Origin: Jaltomata sinuosa
Taxonomy: Eukaryota > Streptophyta > Magnoliopsida > Solanales > Solanaceae
Assembly (NCBI GenBank): GCA_003996215.1
Contig: QJPP01004111.1
Coordinates: 164,007-228,006 of the forward strand
Length of the DNA stretch: 64,000 bases
Direction: 5' to 3'
The position numbers were made by a program, and so were the translations under genes. Below the pieces are notes generated by a model that was not told the DNA's origin, ran no database searches, and was given only the letters and a program-made list of their open reading frames with translations. Shown here in pieces: positions 46,921-57,326 of the stretch. The first letter of the stretch is position 1. Each line of letters begins with the position of its first letter.

Positions 46921-47557
46921 CTGTCAAAATCATGTTAAAAGTAAGTTAGAATCCATTAAGGTGTTCAGATGAATTACAAGTCCAGAAAAAGCTAAGTCTC
47001 AAATTTTTTGGGGAGGCTATTGCCTGCCTTCCGCTATAGAGGAAGGCATCCCGCTACCACGGGCCTGCTATAGTGAAAATATTCCCGCTATAGCAGGGCC
47101 GCCATAGTGGGATGAGACTGCTATAGCAACCTTCATTGTGCCCAAAGCTCAAACAGATGCTCCAATAGTGCCTTTTCACACAAATTGTCTGTTTTCAAAT
47201 TTTTAACATAGATCAGGGTGGGGAAAGTGTCATAGGACTATTATATAATAAAATTCAGGTTTTTAAACTCCTATACAAACCCCAAATGATCAAGAAATTG
47301 TTTTGAATAAGCCTTTGCATTCTACTCTTGTTCAAGCCCAAAAATCGGGCATGAACTCCGTAAATCTTATGCCTAGAATGCTATAGGGGCATTGTAAACG
47401 TAAAAGAAGCATCCATGCTTCAAAAAATCACTCGAATTCAAGCAAAATTGTGAGTTCCAAAACCAATCCAAAACTCACTTGTTTTTTATATTTCGAGTAC
47501 AAAAACCATAATAATACAAGTAGTACAGTAAGGAGACAAAGTTAGAATTAGAATTAC
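46921..47557 (-). other. Intron of the antisense gene
   Basis: 637 bp, GTAATTC...TTTTGACAG on the minus strand. It contains a CCGCTATAGC-type cluster (47025-47128). Because the gene is antisense to the retroelement RNA, this intron would not be removed during retrotransposition. Confidence 0.6.
47025..47128. repeat. CCGCTATAGCGG-like cluster in the intron
   Basis: Units such as TCCGCTATAGAGGA, GCCTGCTATAGTG, CCCGCTATAGCAGG and ACTGCTATAGCA in about 100 bp. Confidence 0.75.
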
Positions 47558-47570
47558 CTTGTTCTGACAT
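47558..47570 (-). pseudogene. Exon 1 of the antisense gene
   Basis: ATG TCA GAA CAA G, then GTAATTC. The donor is a strong match to the plant consensus. Splicing to the acceptor at 46921 keeps the frame and completes a Gly codon (phase 1). The short first exon is inferred from splice logic and fits the N-termini I remember for this family. Confidence 0.6.
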
Positions 47571-47665
47571 TGAGTGCAAGTGATCGGAGAGGGGAGGGGA
47601 GTTGTGAGTTTGAAATTGTGATAAATGGGAAAAATACCCATTTCTCATCCTTATATTCTATCCTG

Positions 47666-47740
47666 ACCCGCTATAACAGCCTCTATCCTGCTATAGCGGT
47701 GAAGCTATAGCGGCAGTGGTCCTGCTATAGTAGGGCCCAG
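47666..47740. repeat. CCGCTATAGCGG-like cluster upstream of the antisense gene
   Basis: CCCGCTATAACAGC, CCTGCTATAGCGG, AGCTATAGCGGC and CCTGCTATAGTAGG. It lies about 100-170 bp upstream of the antisense ATG. Confidence 0.75.
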
Positions 47741-48071
47741 TCGACTCTTGAGGGCAAAAAATGTTCCTCCTTCCCTTTTGATATGCTATTTAAAGTTAGA
47801 TGTATGAGCAAGGACCCGGTATCTTGGATACTCGTAAGCTCATGGCAAGGTAACCTTATGCAAATCTCGATCATGAGGGATTAGGTGAGGAGGGTTATAT
47901 TTGAATAGGTGCGGTATAAGTCAGGTGAAATTTATCATAAGGGTCAGCGAATGAATTTTTGAAGTAAGTATTATGACCAATATGTGGGTACTAATAACCC
48001 AAGTACATTCTATCCAGCTCTTGTCCTACCATGATCATTTGAGAATAAACAATGAATAAATTGGTATCTAT

Positions 48072-50429
48072 TGTAATAATCCATTCTATCGTTACTAAAG
48101 TCGCCGCATCTTAGAGGCATGAGGTACGGGATTTTCATTAACATATTTGGTTTGGATTTATAAAAAGACTTGGGGAGATAATATTGGCGTAGAATATTCT
48201 GGGGCAGAATGAAATCATCCTGCTATAACAAAAATTATTATGCTAAAGCAGTACAGCGGTAGCAGCATACAGGCCGCCATAGCGGGGCATCGGGAATAGT
48301 CCACCCGAGTTTTAGTTACCCTTTTTCCTTCTCAACCAAAAACTAGAATGAGGCTGCATTCAAAAATCCCTTAGGATTTCCTCAAGGCTCTGGAGCGGTG
48401 GAGAGGAAAGAATGTGCTTAGACGGGGTAAGACCCGATGTTTTCTCACGAATTTCATGTTGAAAACCACCAGAATGGAGCAAAGATAGCAAGTTCATGTC
48501 TCTTTAGCAGCTGCTTGGCACCCATGTAGGTTAGGTTTAATTGACTAGTTAGAACTGTGTTAGATACGTAGATGGATAGGAGAATTTATGTGTAGGCATG
48601 TGGGCTAGGTGTTTGGATGGTTAAAATTAATAGTTTAGGGATGAGTGAATGAGATGAATATTGTTGAAAGTATTTTGTGATATTATTGATGCTGCTTAGT
48701 TATTCTTCGTGTTAGTCAATCAGTTAAGAAGTAAACACGGTAGTTATGATAATATATTATGCTTTAGCGGGTGATTTTTAATATGAAATGACATGAATAT
48801 CTTGTTCTTTGTTTAATGGGTTATTTGCGTGGTGTGGGAGATGACTTATAGATACGATGGAAGATTTGGTAATAACAAACATAGATTAAGGGGGTGAGTG
48901 TGTATTCTAAATTGGTTATCCTAAAAGTTATCCTAAGTAATGCGTGTGTCTAGCTTCCATGTATTATTCGATTCTGGATATTGTCGTTGGTAAGATGGGT
49001 AGGTGATGGTTGAATTATAGTTGAGACTCAATTTAGTTAATGTGTGCATGTTAACTGCTTCTTTGTTTATTTATTGTAATGCATGCTATAATTATTAATT
49101 GGCTGAATAATATTGCAAGTGCTTAATCACCTGAAATAAACTTATGTAATAAGACTTATTTTAAGTGCAATGTGATTGTGTTATCTTATATTCTGATTGT
49201 AAGTGTTGTAACGTGAGTTGATATTGTGAGATGAACCAGTAAAGGTCATCGTCACAAAATTAGTAGAACTCAGGAGGTATAAGGGTAGGGATGTTGGAAT
49301 AAGGGTGAGTGGTAGGCACTAGTTGTTTGGGTTATTTGGTACATAGACTAAACTCGTCCCCTGCAGTTCATGGTTGATGGGCATTTATAAGATCCATAGT
49401 ATGTGTGTACACGATATTGGTGAGTTTGACGATTCTATGAGTGGATCGGATTATATTGCTAATGTTATTTTGGAGCCATGAGTGGTCCGGGCTGTTAATT
49501 TCTTGAATGGTGTAGATATTTATTAAGGTCAAGTAAGAAGGGAAATCATGGAAAGGTTGAGTTAATTGTTATTAGTCATGATTTGACTTGGTAGATTATT
49601 TATAACTGTTTTATGCTTGTCTGAATTTATTGGTTATTGTTGAGAAAAGACTTGGAGAATTTATAATGACCAATTATTGCATGGTGGTACTTGTTTAACA
49701 CATGTGGGTTGGATATTGATAATAAGTGATGTGCTTAAGTGGCCTTACGAGTTAGATAGTAGAGGGATGATATTGGGTTGCATAATAAGGGTGTGTGCAT
49801 TAACTCACGTGTTATGTTTGATCTATGTAGTGCTTGAAAATATTAAGTGTTATGAACGAATTAAGACTAAATTGGGGGATAATTACCTTGAGGCCCCAAA
49901 GTAAGTACATGATAAATGGATCATAGGGTGGTGGCAAAAAAAGTGGTTAAGAGTTATAAGTTGAGTTGATATTCTTATAAGTACATGTTTGATTTTTGAT
50001 ATTTATGTTGTGCTTACATGGTTTAACCTGGGTCAATCGATTATGCTTACCCGTACGTGTGATTTTGTTGATACTACTCTTGTTATATCCTTTTGAATAT
50101 AGTCTGTTTGCAGGATCAATTCGGGTTTCATTGTCTGATGCGGATAGAGATCCTCAATAGCTTCAGTCTTCGTATTCCTATGGTGGAAGTTGAGTCATGT
50201 TCACTTTTCATTTTTCTTGTAGGAGCTCTTGTATATGTCTAGACTAAAACTTTGGGGTAGAGAATTTCTTTGTTGTATTCACAAAATAATTGTAATAAGT
50301 TTTACCAAGGATTTTGAGGAGTTAATGATTGGATTTTATTCCGCATATTCTTAATTGGGTGACAAGGGTTTTTCTATCTATGTGGGTTAGAGTAGGTGTC
50401 CTCACGATCCGGTTAGTTGAGTCGTGGAA
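48072..50429 (+). repeat. Right LTR (B) of the outer element
   Basis: 2358 bp, TGTAATAATCC to about GTCGTGGAA, matching LTR A over its whole length and showing what LTR A looked like before the two insertions. Degenerate CCGCTATAGCGG-like units lie at about 48218-48290. It has no nested element. Confidence 0.85.
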
Positions 50430-50685
50430 TTATGTTTAAGACCACAAGATTAAAAGCTATTTTGATAGATTTGCATATTTTTAATTTAAGACCACAACTT
50501 TCAAAAGTGTCTTTTATTTTTTAAAACTCCGTATCAAATCAAAACTCTATAAACAAAATGAAAAAGAGAGAATACCAGTGTACTTCGAATGTAGATATAT
50601 AGATACCTTTTGAAAAATAAACTATTTGCTAGTGTTAGGCTAAACTATTTTTTTAAGGTGAGACATGAAGGTCTCTTTTATTAAA

Positions 50686-50815
50686 GGCGAAACCCATTGA
50701 CGGCCCCTTAAAGTTGGCATCAACTTTAACTTCGACACCTCAAGTAGACCTTGTTCATTTTAAACACATCAAGCAGGGGGCTACTATGTTATTTTGATAC
50801 TTTTTTGACAATCAG
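50686..50815 (+). repeat. Left TIR of the Mutator-like element
   Basis: It shares GGCGAAACCCAT, GGCCCCTTAA, GACACCTCAAGTAGAC and ATTTTAAAC with the inverse of the right end. Confidence 0.8.
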
Positions 50816-51651
50816 CAAAAACAATAAAGAGAGTGCAATACACTCGCGATGACGTGGCAAAATAGCTAATTAAATAATTACACGTGGCATTTTAAGTAAA
50901 AAAAATATTTTTTTTAACCCCTCCCCTCCCCCCTCGAGTGTTGTTTTCTCCATTGAAATCTAAAACACCATTTTCTCAAGCTTAAACTCTTTCAATGGAG
51001 ATTGAATTTTTCGATTCAAATTTATGTTCAAGTCAAATTTTTTTGATCTTCTTCTTCATTGTATTATTTTTCATATATATCATCACCTTCTCCATCCTTT
51101 TCGCCAGAAAAAATGGATATCAATACCCATAATTTATACTTTTCCTCCCTCCCTCCCCCCTTATTCCCGCAAAACAACACTTAGGCATATAGAAAAAAAA
51201 TCAAGAAATCAAGAATACCCATAATCTAAAAGTTAGAAAGAATTCTTAATTTTTGATGTATATAAATTTGGTAGTCATTTTTCTCAAATGTGATCAAGGA
51301 ATAAAGACCATTTCTTGGAGGCTTAAGAGAATAAGAAATTTTGAGTTTGATTTTAGAAGCAATGATCTTTGTGGATATTGATATTAAAATCCAAAGTAGT
51401 GGGGAAGAATGTCGGGTGAGGGGCAAATTTTTTTTTTTTTTTTTGTAATTTGTGAAGCTGATGGTGGAAGCAAAGAGAGAGTAACCATGGTTATGAAGTT
51501 CATGGGTGGCAGAGGAAGGTGGAGATGGGAGGTGGGGGTGGAGGAAGAGTTGGAAGGAGAGAGAAGGAAGAAGAAGATAAAAAAAAATTTAAAAATTTAA
51601 AAATTTAAAGCATTCACGCGCTTAAAAGTAATGCAACACATACAAAGTACC

Positions 51652-51779
51652 AAGTCAACAAAAGGTATCAAAATGATACAACGGGTCCCTACTTGAAGCG
51701 TTTAAAATAAACAAAGTCTACTTGAGGTGTCTAAGTAAAAATTGGTGCCAATATTAAGGGGCCACCGATGGGTTTCGCC
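51652..51779 (-). repeat. Right TIR of the Mutator-like element
   Basis: Inverse counterpart of 50686-50815, with scattered substitutions. Confidence 0.8.
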
Positions 51780-51788
51780 TTTATTAAA

Positions 51789-52739
51789 CCAAAAAAGTCC
51801 ATCATTATGTACATGGCCTAGTCCAAAAATAAGACCCAACCCAAAGCAAAAAAGGAAACAAACAACACACAAACAAAGTAAAATAGTTACAAATATCAAA
51901 GCATATGAATCGACAGATATCTCTAGAGGCTTTTGGACTTCGACGTAGCCAGTAGATTAGAGATCATCGTAGCTAGTAGCCATCAATGAAAGACAGGAAA
52001 TAGGTCTTACCATCCAACTTTTCAAAGTTGAGCTCCCATTAAAGTTGAAGATGCTAATTTCAATCTTTTTATGTGATATTTGTGCTAGATTTGCTGAAAT
52101 ATTGGGCAGATTTAACCTCAAGACACCCTAAAAATCTCACTGGGTGCTATGATATCAGATTCCAAATGAAGACACCTTCAAATTTCGAGTTATGTAGCAG
52201 ATAAAGGGAATCACATAGGAGAGGATTTCGTTAACATTCCTTAAAGATCTATCTCTGAGAGGTGATTTCAGGTGTTAAAAAATTCAATATGAATCTCTAA
52301 TATTTTCCTCCCAAAAGATTGAACATTTGTCGATATTAATACCACTTTTGATAAGAAATTATTTAGAAGAAACGTCAAGTAATTTAATTTATCTGTATAA
52401 TATTGTGACTCTGCTATCAAACTTAAAGAAGTATGTACTTGTTTAACTATCTATTCTGGGTTAGCTAATTAATTAGCCCTCTTACTTTTCTTTTTGTCAC
52501 TCTGTTGTAATCGTGAATAGTTGTGTATTTGTATGATTATATATTCTAAAATAGCTGATTAATTAGTCCTTCTGTTTCTTACTTGTAACAACCTTCATAG
52601 CTATTTCGTATTTTTTTTTGCATGTTTTGTCTATTTTACTTTTTCTCATAGTTGCATTGTGCTATTTGTGATCTACAGAGGTGGGTGACATAGTTCCTGG
52701 GGTGATGGATGAGATTTGAATGAGTTTTTTTTTTATTTT
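51789..52739. other. Intergenic DNA, nothing recognised
   Basis: AT-rich sequence without long frames or terminal repeats. Confidence 0.45.
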
Positions 52740-55215
52740 AGAAGGTTGGAAAGTTAGAATAGTTGACCAAAGTCAATATTTGAGGATGATGAGCTCAAAA
52801 TGAAATTTTGATAATTTCATTAATTTTAAAAGGTGATATTTGGGCTTATTGAACCTTTGATTCAGGTTTCGAGGCTTTTAGGTTTTGAGTCGTTGAATAA
52901 TTGTTTGAAAATTTAGAAGTGAAGAGTTAACCTCAATCAAGATTTATCAAGACAACCTCAGTTCAGTGTTTTAATAGTTCTATCAGGTCCAAAAATTGTT
53001 CTTTGCAATAGCATATTTGGTTTGTTTTCCTTAGATTCCGAATAATTTCTAAAGGTCAATTCCAGGTTGGGACTATTTTGAGTTGTTGGTTGCATTTGCA
53101 CAAATGTCCTTAGTCCGCACTGGCGATAGAATTTTCGCACCTGCAAAGTCGCCCTTGTGGAGGTGGGGCCACTTCTGCGGAGATTAAGGGAGAAGAGAGG
53201 GTCTACTCCTACTAGACCTTCTCCACAACTGTATGCCGCATGGTGCTATTTTGGCGCTTTAGCGCTCACACAGCTGTGAGGTACCTCTACTTCGGCGAGG
53301 TCTACTCATTTAAGTGATTTTTGTCGTTGTAAAAGTTCTTCTACTTCAGCAAGTCCGCAACCGCAATGAAATATCCGCTTCGACAAAAATCATTGTAGCC
53401 TGTAGTGTACAGTGTCTTCTCCTAAACTCGATTTCATTATATCAAATCATGATTTGAGGAGCTTAGGAGCATGGTTTCGGACAAACATCAAGGGAGTTTT
53501 CTAGATTTTTTTGTGGGTATAATTCTAAACCTTTATTTACGCATTTATCAATACTTTATTGATGATTTCACGTTTAAATTATGGTTTTGAATTGGAAAAT
53601 ATTGAAATTTTTGGGCTAAAGTTTTGAAATAAATTTTTTATGATTTGATGGGCGATTTGAACTTGATTTTTTTATGAAACTTTATACTTGAGTTTCTTAT
53701 TATGTGGGTAACATAATTTTCAAGAAAAAATTCAGTTTTGCCTTTGTGAGCTCGGAGTTGAATTTTGAGTTGGATTTTAGATTTGGAATACAAATATAGC
53801 AATATGGGTATCTACGAGTTTGTTTCCTTATATAGAATACATATTTGATTAGACTGGGATCGTTCAGAAGCTCTACAAAAAGGAAAGTAAAATTTTACTT
53901 TTCAGGCTATGATTAAGGAAAGTTAAGGCTTTCTTTGACTTTTTTCGTGGTGTTAGTGTATTAACTATGTAAAGGGGTAAAGGGTAATGGGGATTCCCTA
54001 GAAATGAGATGACAAGTATTTATGCGGGTACTGATGATATGTTATAGATAATTGAGGTTGTATTTCTACTTTATTAAATTACTTAATTATGTGGCATGAT
54101 TTTAGTTGTTGCATTAGTGAAAATGCTTGTTTTACTCACTGAATTGTGCCAAAGATTTGATAGTGGAAAGTTAGCATATGAGATGCCTATTTAATCATTT
54201 TTTCATTGCTATTATTTTATCTTTATTTTTCTAGGTTGATTATGATTGTGATGTCGAGGTCTTTTTCAGACGAGTCTGAGATTATTTTGAGGTCATCATA
54301 GTATTTTTTTATTCTTCCTAAAGAAAAGATGATAATTTGATTATTTATCCATCTAGGTCTGATAGATTTTTTTTCTGGTCTGAGATTATTTTGGGAAAAT
54401 ATATGAATATTGCAAGATTTCTGTGAGTCTTAGCTAGATATTATTCTATAGCTGCGGATTTATACGGATATTGATCATATAGGAGGTATGCATCATATAC
54501 ATTATTTCTACTTGATTTGTATAACCTTGGTGTGAAAAGTGTTTGATCGACTGTGAAGTGATATTTCTGGTTTTATCTTGATTTTTCTGTGATTTTGAAA
54601 TATCTGAACTTGCTTTACATATATTAGGTTGTTGATATTAGCCGCTAGACTGTATTTTTAGTGAACTGAATAGTAAGAGATGACAAATATCAGAATAAAG
54701 CAGTTATGGCCGGCCCTCGTCATTGCTTCATATTGAATCATTCGACGATACTACTGAGTTCATGTAGATTGGTACTCACCATTTCTTTTTTCTACACCTT
54801 TATGTGCAGTTTCTAAACTGAGTATATGTGATCGGTGATGGGTAGCAGATTGAGTTCTCACATGAGGTTTTGAGCTAGTTGCTTAACTGATCTACAAATT
54901 CTAAATCTCCTCTATCTTTTCTTTGTTTTATGCCATCCTTAATTTTTGACATTGTATGATCGTACTTCATGATTCGTAAAGACTTGTACTAGTGACATCA
55001 GATTTTGGGCATTTTTGTACCTGCTTTCGTATTTTTGTTTGAATATATATTAAATAAATCATTAAATAACTTATATTGGTTTTAAGTTTTGTTTCTATGT
55101 AATTGAATATCCGATATGTTTTTATGTGTTGTGGGTTGACTTACCTACCGGTGCGATATGTAGGTGCTATAACTTTTCAGAATTTCAGATCGTGATATCA
55201 CTTTTTGAAATCTCA
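52740..55215 (+). other. Decayed LTR-like stretch
   Basis: It includes the CG-rich 'cgcttctgcgg'-type segment (about 53110-53400) and a late ACCTACCGGTGCGATATGTAGG (about 55142-55163), both reminiscent of solanaceous chromovirus LTRs. No edges, PBS or TSD could be fixed, so it may be an old solo LTR or fragment. Confidence 0.35.
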
Positions 55216-55257
55216 GTATGGGTACTTGTTGTTTATTAATGTTTAGTTATTTTCTGT

Positions 55258-55922
55258 TAGGGGTAGAAATTGGGTGGGTTGAGTCAAATTTGTGCAGGTC
55301 AGAACGGGTCAAGATTCAACCCAATCTAAATTTACTTAGGTCAAAACGCGTCAGATAATGGGTCATAACCCAATTCATTTAATTTTTACTAAGTCTTAAT
55401 TGCTTTATTTGTCCTTTTATAAATATTTTTACTCCCTCTGTTTCATATTGAGTGACCTATTTTAACTTGGCACGAAATTTAAGAAAAAAAAGACTTTTAA
55501 ATCTTATGGTCTTAAATTAAAAATATGTCAAATGTACTAAAATGCCCTTTAATCTTGTGGTTGTAAACATGTCATGTGGAAAGTTGAAATTAAAAAGTTA
55601 CTAAAAAGGAAAGGGTCATTCTTTTTTAAACGGACTAAAAAGGAAAGTAGATCAAACAAATTGAAACGGAGGGAGTAGTACCTAATAATTTTTTTCTCTC
55701 TTTATTATGACTATATGTAATATATCAAATTATTATTTTTAAAAAAATATTTTGTTAAAATTTCTAAAAAATTAGTTTGGGCTATATATCAACCCAATTT
55801 TAATAGGTTAACATGAGTTGGGCTGAAATGAGTTGGACCAATAAGTAGGTGGGTCAATAACCAACCCAAACTTAAATGGGTTGGACGAATTGAGTGGGTT
55901 GAGTTTGATTTTGTCGCCCCTA
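55258..55922. mobile_element. hAT-like MITE (TAGGGG ends)
   Basis: It begins TAGGGGTAGAAATTGGG and ends with the inverse TTTTGTCGCCCCTA. Both arms carry GGGTTGAG/CAACCC-type repeats. The 8-bp flanks agree only partly (TTTTCTGT and TTTCTTGC), so the TSD is degraded. A Stowaway MITE is nested within. Confidence 0.6.
55432..55675. mobile_element. Stowaway MITE 4 (244 bp), nested
   Basis: CTCCCTCTGTTTCATATTG and its inverse AATTGAAACGGAGGGAG bound it, with TA on each side (55430-55431, 55676-55677). The ends are the best preserved of the Stowaways in this window, so it is probably the youngest. Confidence 0.9.
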
Positions 55923-55940
55923 TTTCTTGCAAATGATGGT

Positions 55941-56342
55941 CTTGAATTGTACCTACAAAATAAAACACATAGTTAGCTAAAAATCTGCAACTTAATTTCC
56001 TTCTCTCAGAGTGTGCTCTATCTGGTGCTCCATCCTTCTCCACTCCTTTATCTGCATGACTTTCATACTGATATTCCAAGAAATTTTCTAATCATCCTCC
56101 AAAATATTCTTCATGATCAATAAATCAGTTTCTATAATAAGTGGTAAAAATTAATTTCTCACGCAATACTCAATCTCCTTCTCTATTGCTTTAGCTTTTG
56201 CACATAAGCTAGTGTTGTTGGCCATCATACTACTAATGACATATATAAACTCTCTCATACTATCTCTAATGCAAAAAGCCCATGAACTAGGGCCAGAGTT
56301 TCCTTTAGAAAAGCCATCTGTGTTGCATTTGTATACTCCATC
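55941..56342 (-). pseudogene. LINE-type RNase H domain remnant
   Basis: A minus-strand frame of 63 sense codons (56342-56154, stop 56151) reads CNTDGFSKGNSGPSSWAFC, then IRDS and AKAKAIEKEIEY. These are the Asp and Glu regions of the RNase H domain found at the C-terminus of plant L1-like LINEs and in host RNase-H-like proteins. After the stop another frame continues with LIIETD (third Asp), an in-frame TAG, then a stop within HTLREGN*VAD (last Asp), and a lost T before LANYVF. Upstream reverse transcriptase motifs are absent, so it is a 5'-truncated LINE fragment or an old gene fragment. Confidence 0.65.
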
Positions 56343-56816
56343 AGATTAAACTATACTTGTGTAACTAAAAATAAATTGTAGTGTCTTAACTAGGAATATT
56401 TTTCCTATTGGAAAACTTTAAATAATTCAATCCAAGATCACAAGTAAATCATTAGACAATGATATGAATCTAGAAGAATGGTAAGAACACTAACTTTGTT
56501 TCATTGTAAGAACTTGATTGAAGAAGACTTGATCTTCTAAGTCTGGATACTGCTCTTGTTGGTGTTCTTTTCTTAGATGGAGAGAAAAAGAAAAAGAAGC
56601 ATAATATCTGACTTATGGACCAAGCCTTATGTAATGTACTTAAGTGCCTTTTCAGGTTAAAAAAGTACATTTTCAATAAGTCTCCATCAAACTTATGAAA
56701 AGGTCCATGAGTTTTAACTTATCTAAAATAAACCCATATAGATAGATATTTATATTTTAGGCCCAAATATTTAATACTTTATTAGATCATAAAATGGCAT
56801 TCTTTATGTCACAACC
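56343..56816. other. Intergenic DNA, nothing recognised
   Basis: AT-rich sequence between the LINE remnant and the chromovirus LTR fragment. It may contain another old LTR, but no boundary can be shown. Confidence 0.4.
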
Positions 56817-57326
56817 CGATTTCTCGATCATGATGACACCTACAATCTCCCAGTAGGCAAACCAATCCCCGTAGTCCGAAACGGTTAGTAATGGGCTACT
56901 GTCAACAAATCAAATGGAAGAGCAGTATAAATATGCAGAAGCAAGGGAAATAAGTAAAGGAAGGGACAACATGAGCATATATATATATATACATATATGA
57001 AAGCTAAACCAAACTCCAAGACTTGGTATCATAGTATAAGAGCCGGAACTAAGTATACAAAGTACAAAAGATCCAAAAGAATATACACATATGTCTCTGA
57101 ATGATAAAGGAGTACATACTACAGAAGACGAACTAAAGCTAAGACCCAATCGTGAAGAACTCACCCTCAGTCTCGGATAGTCCAAAAAAACCTCACACGA
57201 GGCAGCACGGTCAGTGGTGAGAACTTACACTCGGATCTGCACCCAAAAATGCAAAAGTGTAGTATGAGCACCAATTACAAAGCAACGGGTACCCAGTAGG
57301 TATCATAGGCCGACTGGGCGCATGTA
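56817..57326 (-). repeat. Truncated LTR of an older related chromovirus
   Basis: TGTCACAACCCGATTTC...GACTGGGCGCATGTA matches the first 510 bp of the LTR that starts at 57327 (plus-strand view), with many substitutions. It stops where that LTR begins, as expected if the younger element inserted into it. The remainder should lie beyond the right edge of the window. An (AT)n-like tract is at 56978-56993. Confidence 0.7.

Larger units (their letters stand above)
38529..47570 (-). pseudogene. Antisense 'putative plant transposon protein' gene, intron-containing, split by an LTR element
   Basis: The minus-strand gene inside the outer element runs from an ATG at 47570 (MSEQ) to a TAG at 38529-38531. 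Exon 1 is 13 coding bases ending AAG|GTAA. The intron is 47557-46921 with TTTTGACAG at its end. Exon 2 is interrupted by 39539-46771. Recognisable text includes FQRFSDENC, RRMGFFYERGVDM, STINEVLGVPDV, RWLNLVSQRIHPLDN, YPRALVIAFAMLRIQLNVGA, LISELCRRADVPNEDVD, then an acidic run and a Glu/Lys-rich coiled-coil-like end. This matches the plant family annotated as 'putative plant transposon protein'; its biochemical role is unknown. A TGA for Trp at 39510-39512 and frameshifts near 39424, 39005 and 38893 disable it. Confidence 0.75.
21106..50429 (+). mobile_element. Outer non-autonomous LTR retrotransposon carrying an antisense gene
   Basis: LTRs at 21106-37266 (interrupted twice) and 48072-50429 match along about 2.35 kb. 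The element is flanked by ATATG (21101-21105) and TTATG (50430-50434), a 4/5 TSD. A PBS-like TGATATCAGAGC lies at 37271. Without its insertions it is about 8.3 kb. Both internal ends resemble the chromovirus at 28040: 37270-37440 resembles 29831-30000, and GATCATT..AATTGGTAT before LTR B resembles the tail before 35012. There is no gag or pol; the middle carries a gene on the opposite strand. It is best read as a chromovirus derivative mobilised in trans. Confidence 0.8.
21002..50572. mobile_element. Stowaway MITE split by a 29-kb composite retroelement
   Basis: The left part (21002-21105, starting CTTCCTCTATTTTAATTTT after TA) and the right part (50430-50572, ending GAAAAAGAGAGAA before TA) together form one Stowaway-type MITE. 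The right part carries the familiar internal text TTTAAGACCACAAGATTAAAAG. The MITE was the insertion target of the outer LTR element. Confidence 0.65.
50686..51779. mobile_element. Mutator-like TIR element (1094 bp)
   Basis: Inverted repeats of about 125 bp begin GGCGAAACCCAT at both ends. They are flanked by the perfect 9-bp duplication TTTATTAAA (50677-50685 and 51780-51788). Long TIRs with a 9-bp TSD are the Mutator (MULE) signature. There is no transposase. The interior has a poly-T tract (51428-51444) and unidentified sequence that could be captured DNA. Confidence 0.8.
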
